Source of the DNA: Clostridiales bacterium
GTDB lineage: Bacteria; Bacillota; Sulfobacillia; UBA995; UBA9673
Assembly: GCA_003541445.1 (NCBI GenBank)
Contig: DPMO01000132.1
Span: forward strand, 1-5,669
DNA: 5,669 nucleotides
Reading direction: 5' to 3'
The translations under genes were made by a program, and so were the position numbers. The notes under the pieces were generated by a model. That model was not told where the DNA came from and did no database searches. It saw nothing but the letters and a program-made list of their open reading frames with translations. Positions within the stretch are counted from its first letter, which is position 1; the number at the start of each line of letters is the position of its first letter. Shown here piece by piece: positions 1 through 5,022 of this stretch.

Positions 1-372
1 GAGCACCTGCCTCACCTCCGCGGGGAGGCCGGCCTGGCTGTAGAGGAGCTGGGCCTCGGCCAGCAGCCTCTGCACCTGACGGGTCAGGCCGGGAAGGCTT
101 GCCGCCAGCAGGGTCAGCTGCCGGTAGAGGACCGGGATGAGATACACGAGAAACCCGCCCGCCAGTGCCGCCGCCGCCGCGTAGACCACAAGGATAGATG
201 ACAGCCGCGACAGCCCCCGGGCCTCCAGGAACCGCACAGGCGGCTCCAGCATGAAGGCCAGCACCGCGGCGAGGACGAACGGCACCAAGGCCGCCCGGAG
301 GAGCCAGGCCAGGTAGAGAAGACCGGCGGCCAGGACCACCAGGAGGGCTACCCTGGACCGCCGGTCAAGTAT
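1..372 (-). CDS. AI-2E family transporter (YrrI-like), N-terminal 124 residues
   Basis: This is the N-terminal part of an integral membrane permease of the AI-2E/UPF0118 family; its 3' end lies beyond the window's left edge. Seen: a hydrophobic segment at about residues 8-24, a second at 27-44 containing VPFVLAAVLAFMLEPPVRFL, which resembles the family's PFxxAxxxAYxxxPxVxxLE signature, then a third at about 56-79, followed by an amphipathic stretch (residues 80-124) like the family's large exposed region. Family members export autoinducer-2 or act as ion antiporters; the substrate here cannot be inferred. No ATG, GTG or TTG lies at a sensible start: an in-frame TAG is seven codons upstream, and the codon correctly spaced from a strong GGGAGG is ATA (370-372). 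The next in-frame GTG (337-339) has no ribosome site and would cut into the first membrane helix. It follows the YtxH-like gene by 41 bp on the same strand. Family confidence is high; the start is uncertain. Confidence 0.85.
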   Translation of the reverse strand, partial: MLDRRSRVALLVVLAAGLLYLAWLLRAALVPFVLAAVLAFMLEPPVRFLEARGLSRLSSILVVYAAAAALAGGFLVYLIPVLYRQLTLLAASLPGLTRQVQRLLAEAQLLYSQAGLPAEVRQVL

Positions 373-380
373 GGTGCTTC

Positions 381-386
381 CCTCCC
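381..386 (-). promoter_or_regulatory. Ribosome binding site of the AI-2E transporter gene
   Basis: GGGAGG on the minus strand lies 8 bases before an ATA codon (370-372) in the transporter frame, with an in-frame TAG slightly upstream of it. This site is the main reason for placing the start at ATA rather than at the GTG 33 bases further in. Confidence 0.6.
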
Positions 387-413
387 ACCCCTACCGCAGG
401 CAGGCGGGAGTCT

Positions 414-608
414 TCACTGTTCCTCCAGGGCTTCATCGATCTTTCTCTCGGCCCGGCGCACGAGCTGCTCCGCTTTCCTGCGGAGCTCCCTGCCCCGCTC
501 CATCAACTGGTCCCTGGTCTCCGGCTTCATCGACGGGGCGAAGAGAGCCCCGACAATGCCTCCGATGATGCTCCCGGCCAGGACACCGCTCCAGAACCCT
601 CTGGCCAA
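414..608 (-). CDS. YtxH-like small membrane protein
   Basis: A 64-residue protein with the YtxH-type layout: a short N-terminus, a glycine-rich membrane segment (about residues 5-24, with spaced glycines in LAGSIIGGIVGALFAP), then a P-x-x-x-ETR-like turn (SMKPETRDQL, residues 26-35) and a highly charged Arg/Lys/Glu helix to the C-terminus that is probably a coiled coil. Family members are small, poorly characterised envelope proteins in Firmicutes, often linked to stress; no activity is known. The TTG start at 606-608 is chosen because GGGAGGTGA precedes it with normal spacing. A longer in-frame reading from a TTG at 681-683 is unlikely, as it would overlap most of the zinc-ribbon gene and lacks conserved-looking sequence. 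The ribosome site contains the stop codon of the upstream zinc-ribbon ORF, so the two are probably translationally coupled. Confidence 0.8.
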   Translation of the reverse strand: MARGFWSGVLAGSIIGGIVGALFAPSMKPETRDQLMERGRELRRKAEQLVRRAERKIDEALEEQ

Positions 609-612
609 CGCT

Positions 613-621
613 TCACCTCCC
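613..621 (-). promoter_or_regulatory. Ribosome binding site of the YtxH-like gene, containing the upstream stop codon
   Basis: GGGAGGTGA on the minus strand, 4 bases before the TTG start at 606-608. Its final TGA (613-615) is the stop of the zinc-ribbon ORF. This decides the YtxH start and suggests coupled translation. Confidence 0.7.
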
Positions 622-828
622 TGGCAACGCCGCCTTCCGGCCCCCCGTTCCCACGCCGACCGGGCAGGTGTCGCCCGGCTCAAGGGGGACCAGGCTGCCG
701 TCCTCGGCGATCTCGAAGACTTCGATGCCGGTCTCCCCGACGGTGAACTCCACGAAACACCGCCAGCAGTAATGGTGGGCCGCGGCCAGACGCCCGACTT
801 CCCGGGCGCCGCAGGACGGGCATCTCAG
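613..828 (-). CDS. Small zinc-ribbon protein with a probable CTG start
   Basis: This frame encodes about 71 residues beginning (M/L)RCPSCGAREVGRL and continuing with HHYCWRCFVEF, so C3-x2-C6 and C21-x2-C24 form a clear four-cysteine zinc ribbon. The rest (about residues 29-71) is acidic, then Gly-rich, with one further Cys. I recall small clostridial proteins starting M-K/R-CPxCG with a CWxCFVEF second knuckle; that is memory, not a search. No ATG, GTG or TTG is available upstream of the first Cys pair. The best start is CTG at 826-828, overlapping the TGA of the PRC gene as CTGA, 8 bases after a run of seven G. A CTG two codons earlier (832-834) is an alternative. A third option is fusion to the PRC protein: one extra G in the G7 run (837-843) joins the frames. 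The function is unknown; nucleic-acid or protein binding would be typical for such ribbons. Confidence 0.65.
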   Translation of the reverse strand: MRCPSCGAREVGRLAAAHHYCWRCFVEFTVGETGIEVFEIAEDGSLVPLEPGDTCPVGVGTGGRKAALPGR

Positions 829-1337
829 CTCCAGGTCCCCCCCGGGCCGTCCGCCGGACTCCGGAGCTCGTCGTCGGGCACGACGACGGAGTCCGGACCG
901 ACGATGAGTTCGTCCGTCAGCGGCACGGCCTTCTTGCCGTCCACGAAGTCGGTGAGGAACCCTGCGCTGACCTGGTAGCCCCAGACCGCGCCGCTGTCAG
1001 GGTCGAAGATGACGTCGTCAATCGTCCCGAGGACTCGTCCGTCCCTCGTCAGGACCTTCTTGCCCAGGGGGTAGTCCGTTCCGTCCGGCGACGACTCCGC
1101 CCGGTCCGGCCGCCTGCCCGGGGCCAGGACCGTCCCCGTCTCGACCATGACCGCCGCCTCGCCGAGCGACTTCACGTCGTCGAACGGGAGAAAGGCCTCA
1201 CCCCGTCCGGTCCCGACGACAAGACCCTCGAGCCGGCCGCGCCCGAGGTCGAAAGCCAGATCCTTCACCCGCCCCAGCACCCTTCCGGAGCCGGTCTCGA
1301 CTACGGGCAGGCCGGTGACCTCGACCCGACCGCGCAT
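825..1337 (-). CDS. PRC-barrel domain protein (YrrD-like)
   Basis: A 170-residue protein with two PRC-barrel-like repeats. The first spans about residues 5-75, with the pattern GLPVVETGSGRVLGRVKDLAFD and later AFLPFDDVKSLG. The second spans about 88-158, with GKKVLTRDGRVLGTIDDVIFD and later KKAVPLTDELIVG. PRC barrels are small beta-barrels found in RimM and photosynthetic reaction centre H subunits and usually mediate protein or RNA contacts; no enzyme residues are expected. In Bacillus the comparable gene yrrD sits in the mnmA-alaS neighbourhood, and that position supports the assignment. The ATG at 1335-1337 has GGAGG five bases upstream. The C-terminus (ADGPGGTWS) lies on a G7 run and the stop overlaps the zinc-ribbon ORF, so the true end depends on whether the G count is right. 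No convincing promoter was seen in the 164 bases to mnmA, so it may be read from the iscR operon. Confidence 0.85.
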   Translation of the reverse strand: MRGRVEVTGLPVVETGSGRVLGRVKDLAFDLGRGRLEGLVVGTGRGEAFLPFDDVKSLGEAAVMVETGTVLAPGRRPDRAESSPDGTDYPLGKKVLTRDGRVLGTIDDVIFDPDSGAVWGYQVSAGFLTDFVDGKKAVPLTDELIVGPDSVVVPDDELRSPADGPGGTWS

Positions 1338-1407
1338 GGGAACCTCCTCGACTTGGGACTATCTTCCCCGCCCGGGAGGGAAAAATGTGTGGCGAGGGCG
1401 CATCGCC

Positions 1408-1414
1408 GGGGAGG
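1408..1414 (+). promoter_or_regulatory. Ribosome binding site of the 39-codon plus-strand ORF
   Basis: GGGGAGG, six bases before the ATG at 1421. It is nearly the same as the site used by the deacetylase gene (GGGGAGG before 5091), and it is the main evidence that the short ORF is translated. Confidence 0.55.
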
Positions 1415-1420
1415 TCGAAC

Positions 1421-1540
1421 ATGGTGGCTGAGGCGGAAGACTGGACCATCGCCACTGTCCCACCAGAGAAGCTCGAGGAGATCCGAAGGCTCGAACGGCA
1501 GCTAGGAGTCGTTCTCATCGCCTGGTCCAGGAAGGGCTGA
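1421..1540 (+). CDS. Small hypothetical protein, 39 residues, convergent with mnmA
   Basis: A 39-residue ORF reading from ATG to TGA. It has an acidic N-terminus (VAEAEDW), a charged helix (about residues 16-28, EKLEEIRRLERQL), then a hydrophobic strand-like end (GVVLIAWSRKG). A GGGGAGG sits six bases before the ATG. About three quarters of third codon positions are G or C, consistent with but lower than the neighbouring genes. The first 27 codons fill the otherwise empty mnmA-PRC gap (1338-1501), and the last 39 bases overlap the 3' end of mnmA on the opposite strand. The pattern of a short charged helix followed by LGVVLIAW looks like small conserved Firmicutes hypotheticals I vaguely remember, but I cannot name a family. 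It has no cysteines or signal peptide. No clear promoter was found for it, and the rest of the gap holds nothing else I can support. Confidence 0.55.
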   Translation: MVAEAEDWTIATVPPEKLEEIRRLERQLGVVLIAWSRKG

Positions 1541-2662
1541 CCCCGGCGCCAGGGTCCGGAGGGCCCGCTCCCGCGCCTCGGTGGTGGTGATGACACCCCC
1601 GCCGAGGACCTCGTCCCCGTCATAGAGGACGGCCGCCTGACCCGGCGCCACGGCCCGCTGGGGTTCGTAGAAGTGGAGCCTGAAGCCCGTATCCCCGTCC
1701 GGAGCCTGTCGGGACAGGGGCCGGAAGTCGGCGGGGGCCGCGCGGCTCCGGTAGCGGACCTTGGCCTCTACCCGCGTTCCCGCCGGCGGCGGCTCGCCGG
1801 ACACGAAGACGGCCTCGGAGGCCACGAGCCACCCCGAGAAGGTCTCCGAGGCCGACCCGACGACGAGCGAGTTCGTGGTCTGGTCGATGGCTACCACGTA
1901 GAGCGGCCCGGGTCCGACCGACCCCAACCCGCGCCTCTGTCCGACGGTGTAGAAGACCAGACCGCGGTGGGTGCCGACAGGCCGGCCGGCGGTGTCGACG
2001 ATGGGCCCGGGCAGGGCGGCCCGTCCCGTCATCCGCTCGACAAGGTCCGGGTAGCCGCTCCTCCCCTCTCCGCACCGGGTCCGGGACACGAAGCAGACGT
2101 CCGTGCTCTCGCGCCCTCGGAAGGCGGGAAGGCCGAGCCTTGCCGCGATCTCCCTCACCTCGGTCTTCCGGAGGGCGCCGAGGGGGAACTCGGTCCGCGC
2201 CAGCTGCTCCTGATCCAGGGCGTAGAGGAAATAGGACTGGTCCTTGCGGCGGTCGGCCCCCCTGAGGAGACGGAACCGGCCGTCCTCACCCCGCACGACC
2301 CGGGCGTAGTGCCCCGTGGCCAGGCGGCCGGCGCCGAGGTCCAGGGCGGCCTCGAGGAGCCGGCCGAACTTGACGAACCGGTTGCACCGGACACAGGGGT
2401 TCGGGGTCCGTCCGGCGGCGTAGTCGCGACAGAACGGCTCGATGACCCTCTCGCGGAAGACCGAGGAAAGGTCGACCACGTGGTGCTCGATCCCCAGAAG
2501 CCGTGCGACCTCGGCCGCCTCGCGCACGGCGGCCTCGTTGAACCCCGTGGCCATGGTGAGGCCGAAGACCCGGCGGCCGGCCCTGACCAGCAGGGCGGCG
2601 GCGGTGGACGAGTCCACACCGCCGCTCATGGCCACCGCCACCGGGTCCGAACTGTCGCTCAC
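1502..2662 (-). CDS. mnmA: tRNA-specific 2-thiouridylase MnmA
   Basis: This cytoplasmic enzyme adenylates U34 of the tRNAs for Lys, Glu and Gln, then inserts sulfur to give 2-thiouridine. Its 386 residues fit the family (about 350-390). Seen: the ATP pyrophosphatase loop SGGVDSS (13-19); NPCVRCN (88-94), whose C93 aligns with E. coli C102; ATGHYAR (115-121); DQSYFLY (141-147); STDVCFV (186-192), whose C190 aligns with E. coli C199; and the tRNA-binding TVGQRRGLG (239-247), with a C-terminal beta-barrel to about 365. The E. coli Asp99 position is Cys90 here, giving CxxC plus Cys. The N-terminal ATPase domain is short, lacking the usual MKNW and insert. The start is GTG at 2660-2662, ten bases after the iscU stop with a GAGGA upstream; an internal GTG a few codons later would cut into the first strand. 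It follows iscS and iscU, so sulfur probably comes directly from IscS, as in Bacillus YrvO-MnmA, with no Tus relay visible. Confidence 0.97.
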   Translation of the reverse strand: MSDSSDPVAVAMSGGVDSSTAAALLVRAGRRVFGLTMATGFNEAAVREAAEVARLLGIEHHVVDLSSVFRERVIEPFCRDYAAGRTPNPCVRCNRFVKFGRLLEAALDLGAGRLATGHYARVVRGEDGRFRLLRGADRRKDQSYFLYALDQEQLARTEFPLGALRKTEVREIAARLGLPAFRGRESTDVCFVSRTRCGEGRSGYPDLVERMTGRAALPGPIVDTAGRPVGTHRGLVFYTVGQRRGLGSVGPGPLYVVAIDQTTNSLVVGSASETFSGWLVASEAVFVSGEPPPAGTRVEAKVRYRSRAAPADFRPLSRQAPDGDTGFRLHFYEPQRAVAPGQAAVLYDGDEVLGGGVITTTEARERALRTLAPGSALPGPGDENDS

Positions 2663-2672
2663 GGGGCCGTCC

Positions 2673-3173
2673 TCACCCGGACGACCGCGGGAGGGCGGTG
2701 AGCTCGCGTCCTATCTTCCCGCAGCAGCCGGGACAGGGGTCTCCGTCCTCCCCGGCGGCGGGACGCTCCCCGCCGTCCTCCTCCGCGGCCTCGCCTTGTG
2801 CCGGGCGGCCCAGCCTGCGCCGGTAGTCCTCGATGGCCTTGTGCAGGGCGTCGGCGGCAAGGTTGGAGCAGTGCATCTTCTGCTTCGGCAGCCCTCCCAG
2901 GGCCTGGGCGACCATCCGGTTCGACACGGCCAGGGCCTCCTCAAGGGTCTTGCCCTTGACCATCTCCGTGACCATGCTGCTCGTGGCGATGGCCGCGCCA
3001 CAGCCGAAGGTCCGGAACTTGATGTCCTCTATCCGGTCGTCCTTGACCTTGATCTCGATGCGCATGACGTCACCGCAGACCGGGTTCCCGACCTCGCCGA
3101 CCCCGTCGGGGTCGTCGAGCTCACCGACGTTCCTCGGGTTGTGGAAGTGGTCCATGACCGTCTCGTTGTACAA
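2673..3173 (-). CDS. iscU: Fe-S cluster assembly scaffold, IscU/NifU N-domain type, with Cys-containing tail
   Basis: This scaffold assembles Fe-S clusters using sulfur from IscS and passes them to target proteins. Seen: the N-terminal signature YNETVMDHFHNPRNVG (2-17); the three cluster ligands C33 in PVCGD with D35, C58 in FGCGA, and C102 in KMHCSN; and AIATSSM (61-67). The fold is complete by about residue 121. The protein is 166 residues against about 125-145 usual, the extra length being a Glu/Gly/Ala-rich linker and then CPGCCGK (147-153). There is no LPPVK motif (LPKQK instead at 95-99), as in the clostridial NifU-like forms that work without HscA/HscB. TTG at 3171-3173 is the start: GGAGG lies seven bases upstream and the family begins right there. 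An ATG at 3178-3180 is in another frame. It lies 44 bases after iscS and 10 before mnmA, in the same operon. Confidence 0.95.
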   Translation of the reverse strand: MYNETVMDHFHNPRNVGELDDPDGVGEVGNPVCGDVMRIEIKVKDDRIEDIKFRTFGCGAAIATSSMVTEMVKGKTLEEALAVSNRMVAQALGGLPKQKMHCSNLAADALHKAIEDYRRRLGRPAQGEAAEEDGGERPAAGEDGDPCPGCCGKIGRELTALPRSSG

Positions 3174-3180
3174 TCCGCAT

Positions 3181-3185
3181 CCTCC
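3181..3185 (-). promoter_or_regulatory. Ribosome binding site deciding the TTG start of iscU
   Basis: GGAGG on the minus strand, seven bases before TTG (3171-3173). An out-of-frame ATG immediately follows the GGAGG, too close for efficient use, and its frame encodes nothing recognisable. Confidence 0.7.
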
Positions 3186-3217
3186 GTTCGAGCGTACGTC
3201 AGACCGGCGCGAGGCCC

Positions 3218-4477
3218 CTACTTTCCACCGCCGCCGGGCTCGGCTTCCGAAGCCGCCGCCCCCTTCGCCACCGCCTCGGCGTAAAGGGGCGACATCGCCC
3301 GGAGCCTCCGGATTATCGGCGGCAGGACCTCGAGCACGTAGTCGATGTCCTCCTCCGTGGTCTGGGTTCCGAGGGACATCCGGACGGAGCCGTGGGCCAC
3401 CTCGGGAGGCAGACCCATGGCGGCAAGGACGTGCGACGGCTCCAAAGACCCGGAAGTGCAGGCCGAGCCGCTGGAGGCCGCCACCCCTCTCATGTCGAGG
3501 GACAAGAGGATGGACTCGCCTTCCACGAACTCGAAGCTGAAGTTGGCGTTGTTGGGCAATCTCCTCGTCCGGTGCCCGTTCAGCCGCACGTGGTCGATGG
3601 AGGCGAGGACCCCGTCGATGAGGCGGTCCCTCAGGGCGACCAGGTGCCGTCTTCTCTGGTCCATCTCCTTCTCGGCGAGTTCGGCCGCCACGCCGAACCC
3701 GACCGCTCCCGAGACGTTGATGGTTCCGGCCCGCCTCCCGCGCTCGTGCCCGCCGCCGAAGATCAAGGGACGGACCCTGGTGCCCCGGCGGACGTAGAGC
3801 GCCCCGATGCCTTTGGGTCCGTAGATCTTGTGCGAGGAGATAGTCAGAAGGTCGATGCCGAGCACGTCGACGTCTATCGGCACGGCCCCGTAGGCCTGCA
3901 CGGCGTCCGTATGGAAGGGCACACCCTTGCTCCGGCATATCCGCCCGATCTCGGCCACAGGCTGGATCGTCCCCACCTCGTTGTTGGCGAACATGACGCT
4001 CACCAGGGCCGTGTCAGGCCGGATGGCCCGGGCGACGTCGTCAGGGTCGACCGTGGCCGTGCTGTCGACAGGCAGGTAGGTCACCTCGGCGAGGCCCTCC
4101 TTCTCGAGCTCCTCGCAGGTGTGGAGGACGGCATGGTGCTCTATCCTCGTCGTCACGATGTGTCGGCCCCGGGAGCTCGCGGCCACGACGCCGCGCAGGG
4201 CCATGTTGTCCGCCTCGGTCCCCCCGCTCACGAAGACGATCTCGTCCGGGTCGGCCCCGATGACATGGGCCACCTGCGCCCGCGCCTTCTCGAGGGCCTC
4301 CCGGGCGGCACGACCGTAGCTGTGGACGCTCGACGCGTTCCCGTACTCCTCGGTCATGTAGCGCAAGACCGCCTCGGCGGCCTCCGGTCTGACCGGGGTG
4401 GTCGCCGCGTGGTCCAGGTAGACCCGCCGCGGAGCCCTCCCTTCGAGCGGCTCGGCGGCAGAAGTTCCAGCGTTCAT
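3218..4477 (-). CDS. iscS: Cysteine desulfurase IscS/NifS
   Basis: A PLP enzyme that converts L-cysteine to alanine and holds the sulfur as a persulfide for IscU and MnmA. Its 419 residues are slightly longer than the usual 380-405, owing to a short N-terminal lead and an Ala/Gly/Glu tail. Seen: VYLDHAATTPVRPE (19-32); GGTEADNMA (85-93); EHHAVLHTCE (113-122) with the PLP-stacking His; the TDAVQAYG site (190-197) with D191 and Q194; the PLP lysine K217 in SSHKIYGPKG; the RAGT turn (249-252); and the catalytic cysteine C340 in SSGSACTSGSLEPSHVL. The loop around C340 is the class I (IscS/NifS) type, not SufS. The ATG at 4475-4477 is preceded by GGAGGGGG; in-frame extension further upstream runs into the iscR coding region. 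It begins 38 bases after iscR and its partner scaffold follows, so this is the operon's sulfur source. Confidence 0.97.
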   Translation of the reverse strand: MNAGTSAAEPLEGRAPRRVYLDHAATTPVRPEAAEAVLRYMTEEYGNASSVHSYGRAAREALEKARAQVAHVIGADPDEIVFVSGGTEADNMALRGVVAASSRGRHIVTTRIEHHAVLHTCEELEKEGLAEVTYLPVDSTATVDPDDVARAIRPDTALVSVMFANNEVGTIQPVAEIGRICRSKGVPFHTDAVQAYGAVPIDVDVLGIDLLTISSHKIYGPKGIGALYVRRGTRVRPLIFGGGHERGRRAGTINVSGAVGFGVAAELAEKEMDQRRRHLVALRDRLIDGVLASIDHVRLNGHRTRRLPNNANFSFEFVEGESILLSLDMRGVAASSGSACTSGSLEPSHVLAAMGLPPEVAHGSVRMSLGTQTTEEDIDYVLEVLPPIIRRLRAMSPLYAEAVAKGAAASEAEPGGGGK

Positions 4478-4515
4478 CAAGCCCCCTCCGTTCCGTGTCC
4501 GACCGGCCGGCCGGG

Positions 4516-4941
4516 TCACTCCCGGCCACCCTCGTCCAAGAGGTCCTTGAGGGTGATGGAGTCCAGGACCCGGACCATACTGTCCCGCAGTTTCTCCCAC
4601 ACCGGCCGGGTGACACACCCCTCCGTCCGGCCGCAGTGTCGGAAGTCGCCCGGGTCCTGTGACACACACTCCACCGGAGCGATGGGTCCCTCAAGGACCC
4701 TGATGATGTCCCCTACGGTGATCTCGTCCGGGCTCCGGGCAAGGACATATCCCCCCTGCGGCCCCCTCACACTGCGGACGATGCCGGCCCGGCGCAGGTG
4801 GCCGATGAGCTGCTCGAGGTAGCCGGGGGAGATGCCCTGTCTCCTGGCGATGGCTTTGAGGGGAACGGGGGAGTCGCCGTGGTGACAGGCAAGGTCGTAG
4901 CAGGCCATCACACCGTAGCGGCCCTTGGTCGAGAGCTTCAC
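4516..4941 (-). CDS. iscR: Rrf2 family Fe-S regulator IscR
   Basis: A 141-residue DNA-binding regulator, first gene of the operon. Seen: the Rrf2 start MKLSTKGRYGVMACYDLA (1-18); the winged helix region PVPLKAIARRQGISPGYLEQL (25-45); and the wing VRGPQGGYVLAR (58-69). E43 falls at the same residue number as the E. coli IscR glutamate that discriminates between site types. Three cysteines, C92, C103 and C109, sit in the cluster-binding loop (VEC-x10-C-x5-C), so this is a cluster-sensing IscR and not the cysteine-responsive CymR, which lacks them. In E. coli IscR the fourth ligand is His107, three residues after the last Cys; that position is Arg112 here, as in clostridial CVTR-type proteins from memory. 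The start is GTG at 4939-4941 downstream of a G-rich ribosome site. An inverted repeat overlapping its own 5' leader implies autoregulation. Confidence 0.93.
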   Translation of the reverse strand: MKLSTKGRYGVMACYDLACHHGDSPVPLKAIARRQGISPGYLEQLIGHLRRAGIVRSVRGPQGGYVLARSPDEITVGDIIRVLEGPIAPVECVSQDPGDFRHCGRTEGCVTRPVWEKLRDSMVRVLDSITLKDLLDEGGRE

Positions 4942-4968
4942 GCCTGAGCCCCCCTTCCCCCTATAATT

Positions 4969-4985
4969 CCTAGCGGTTAACTAGG
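4969..4985 (-). promoter_or_regulatory. Probable IscR operator (CCTAG-N7-CTAGG)
   Basis: A perfect 5-bp inverted repeat with a 7-base spacer, flanked by A/T-rich sequence (AATTATA on the iscR-proximal side, AATGATG on the other). The 13-base distance between the CC and GG pairs equals that of the E. coli type 2 IscR site (CC-x-YA-x7-TR-x-GG); the inner YA/TR positions do not match. It begins about 9 bases past the -10 box, so it covers the expected +2 to +20 region, a position typical of a repressor site. Assignment to IscR is inferred from position and geometry. Confidence 0.6.
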
Positions 4986-4993
4986 CATCATTC

Positions 4994-5022
4994 ATTCTAC
5001 CGGGAGCGCGGATTCCGGTCAA
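4994..5022 (-). promoter_or_regulatory. Sigma-A type promoter of the iscR operon
   Basis: On the minus strand, -35 TTGACC (5017-5022) and -10 TAGAAT (4994-4999) are separated by exactly 17 bases; each box matches the consensus at five of six positions. Transcription should start near 4987, giving a leader of about 45 bases before iscR. The -35 box overlaps one arm of the 11-bp inverted repeat at 5009-5019. Confidence 0.8.

Noticed and set aside
388..408. Small inverted repeat CCGC/GCGG between the YtxH-like and transporter genes
   Set aside because: Only four base pairs and no T-run, so it is not supported as a terminator.
869..888. 8-bp hairpin (CGTCGTCG, 4-base loop, CGACGACG) upstream of the G7 run
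   Set aside because: It falls in codons for VVVPDDE, so repeated GTC and GAC codons explain it, and it lies before the slippery run rather than after it, where a frameshift stimulator is expected.
1364..1386. GC-rich dyad with an A5 run, resembling a terminator
   Set aside because: The stem (TTCCC/GGGAA with a poor middle) is weak, and no U-run follows it in either transcript direction in the right order.
1391..1407. Hairpin GGCGA/TCGCC just before the small-ORF ribosome site
   Set aside because: A five-pair stem in GC-rich DNA is expected by chance and does not cover the ribosome site.
1673..2701. A 342-codon open frame on the plus strand opposite mnmA
   Set aside because: Low-complexity product with no recognisable motif; MnmA on the other strand explains the sequence fully.
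3174..3938. Long in-frame minus-strand extension upstream of the iscU TTG
   Set aside because: The extra 255 codons overlap iscS in another frame and are Arg/Gly-rich; the family start and the ribosome site both place the start at 3173.
3392..4822. A 476-codon open frame on the plus strand opposite iscS and iscR
   Set aside because: It is the mirror of GC-rich genes: its protein is Gly/Pro/Arg/Asp-rich with no domain, while the minus strand encodes clear IscS and IscR motifs.
4962..4967. TATAAT on the plus strand
   Set aside because: No -35 box lies 16-18 bases upstream, and it would fire away from iscR without an SD or gene nearby; the A/T-rich patch is better explained as flank of the operator.
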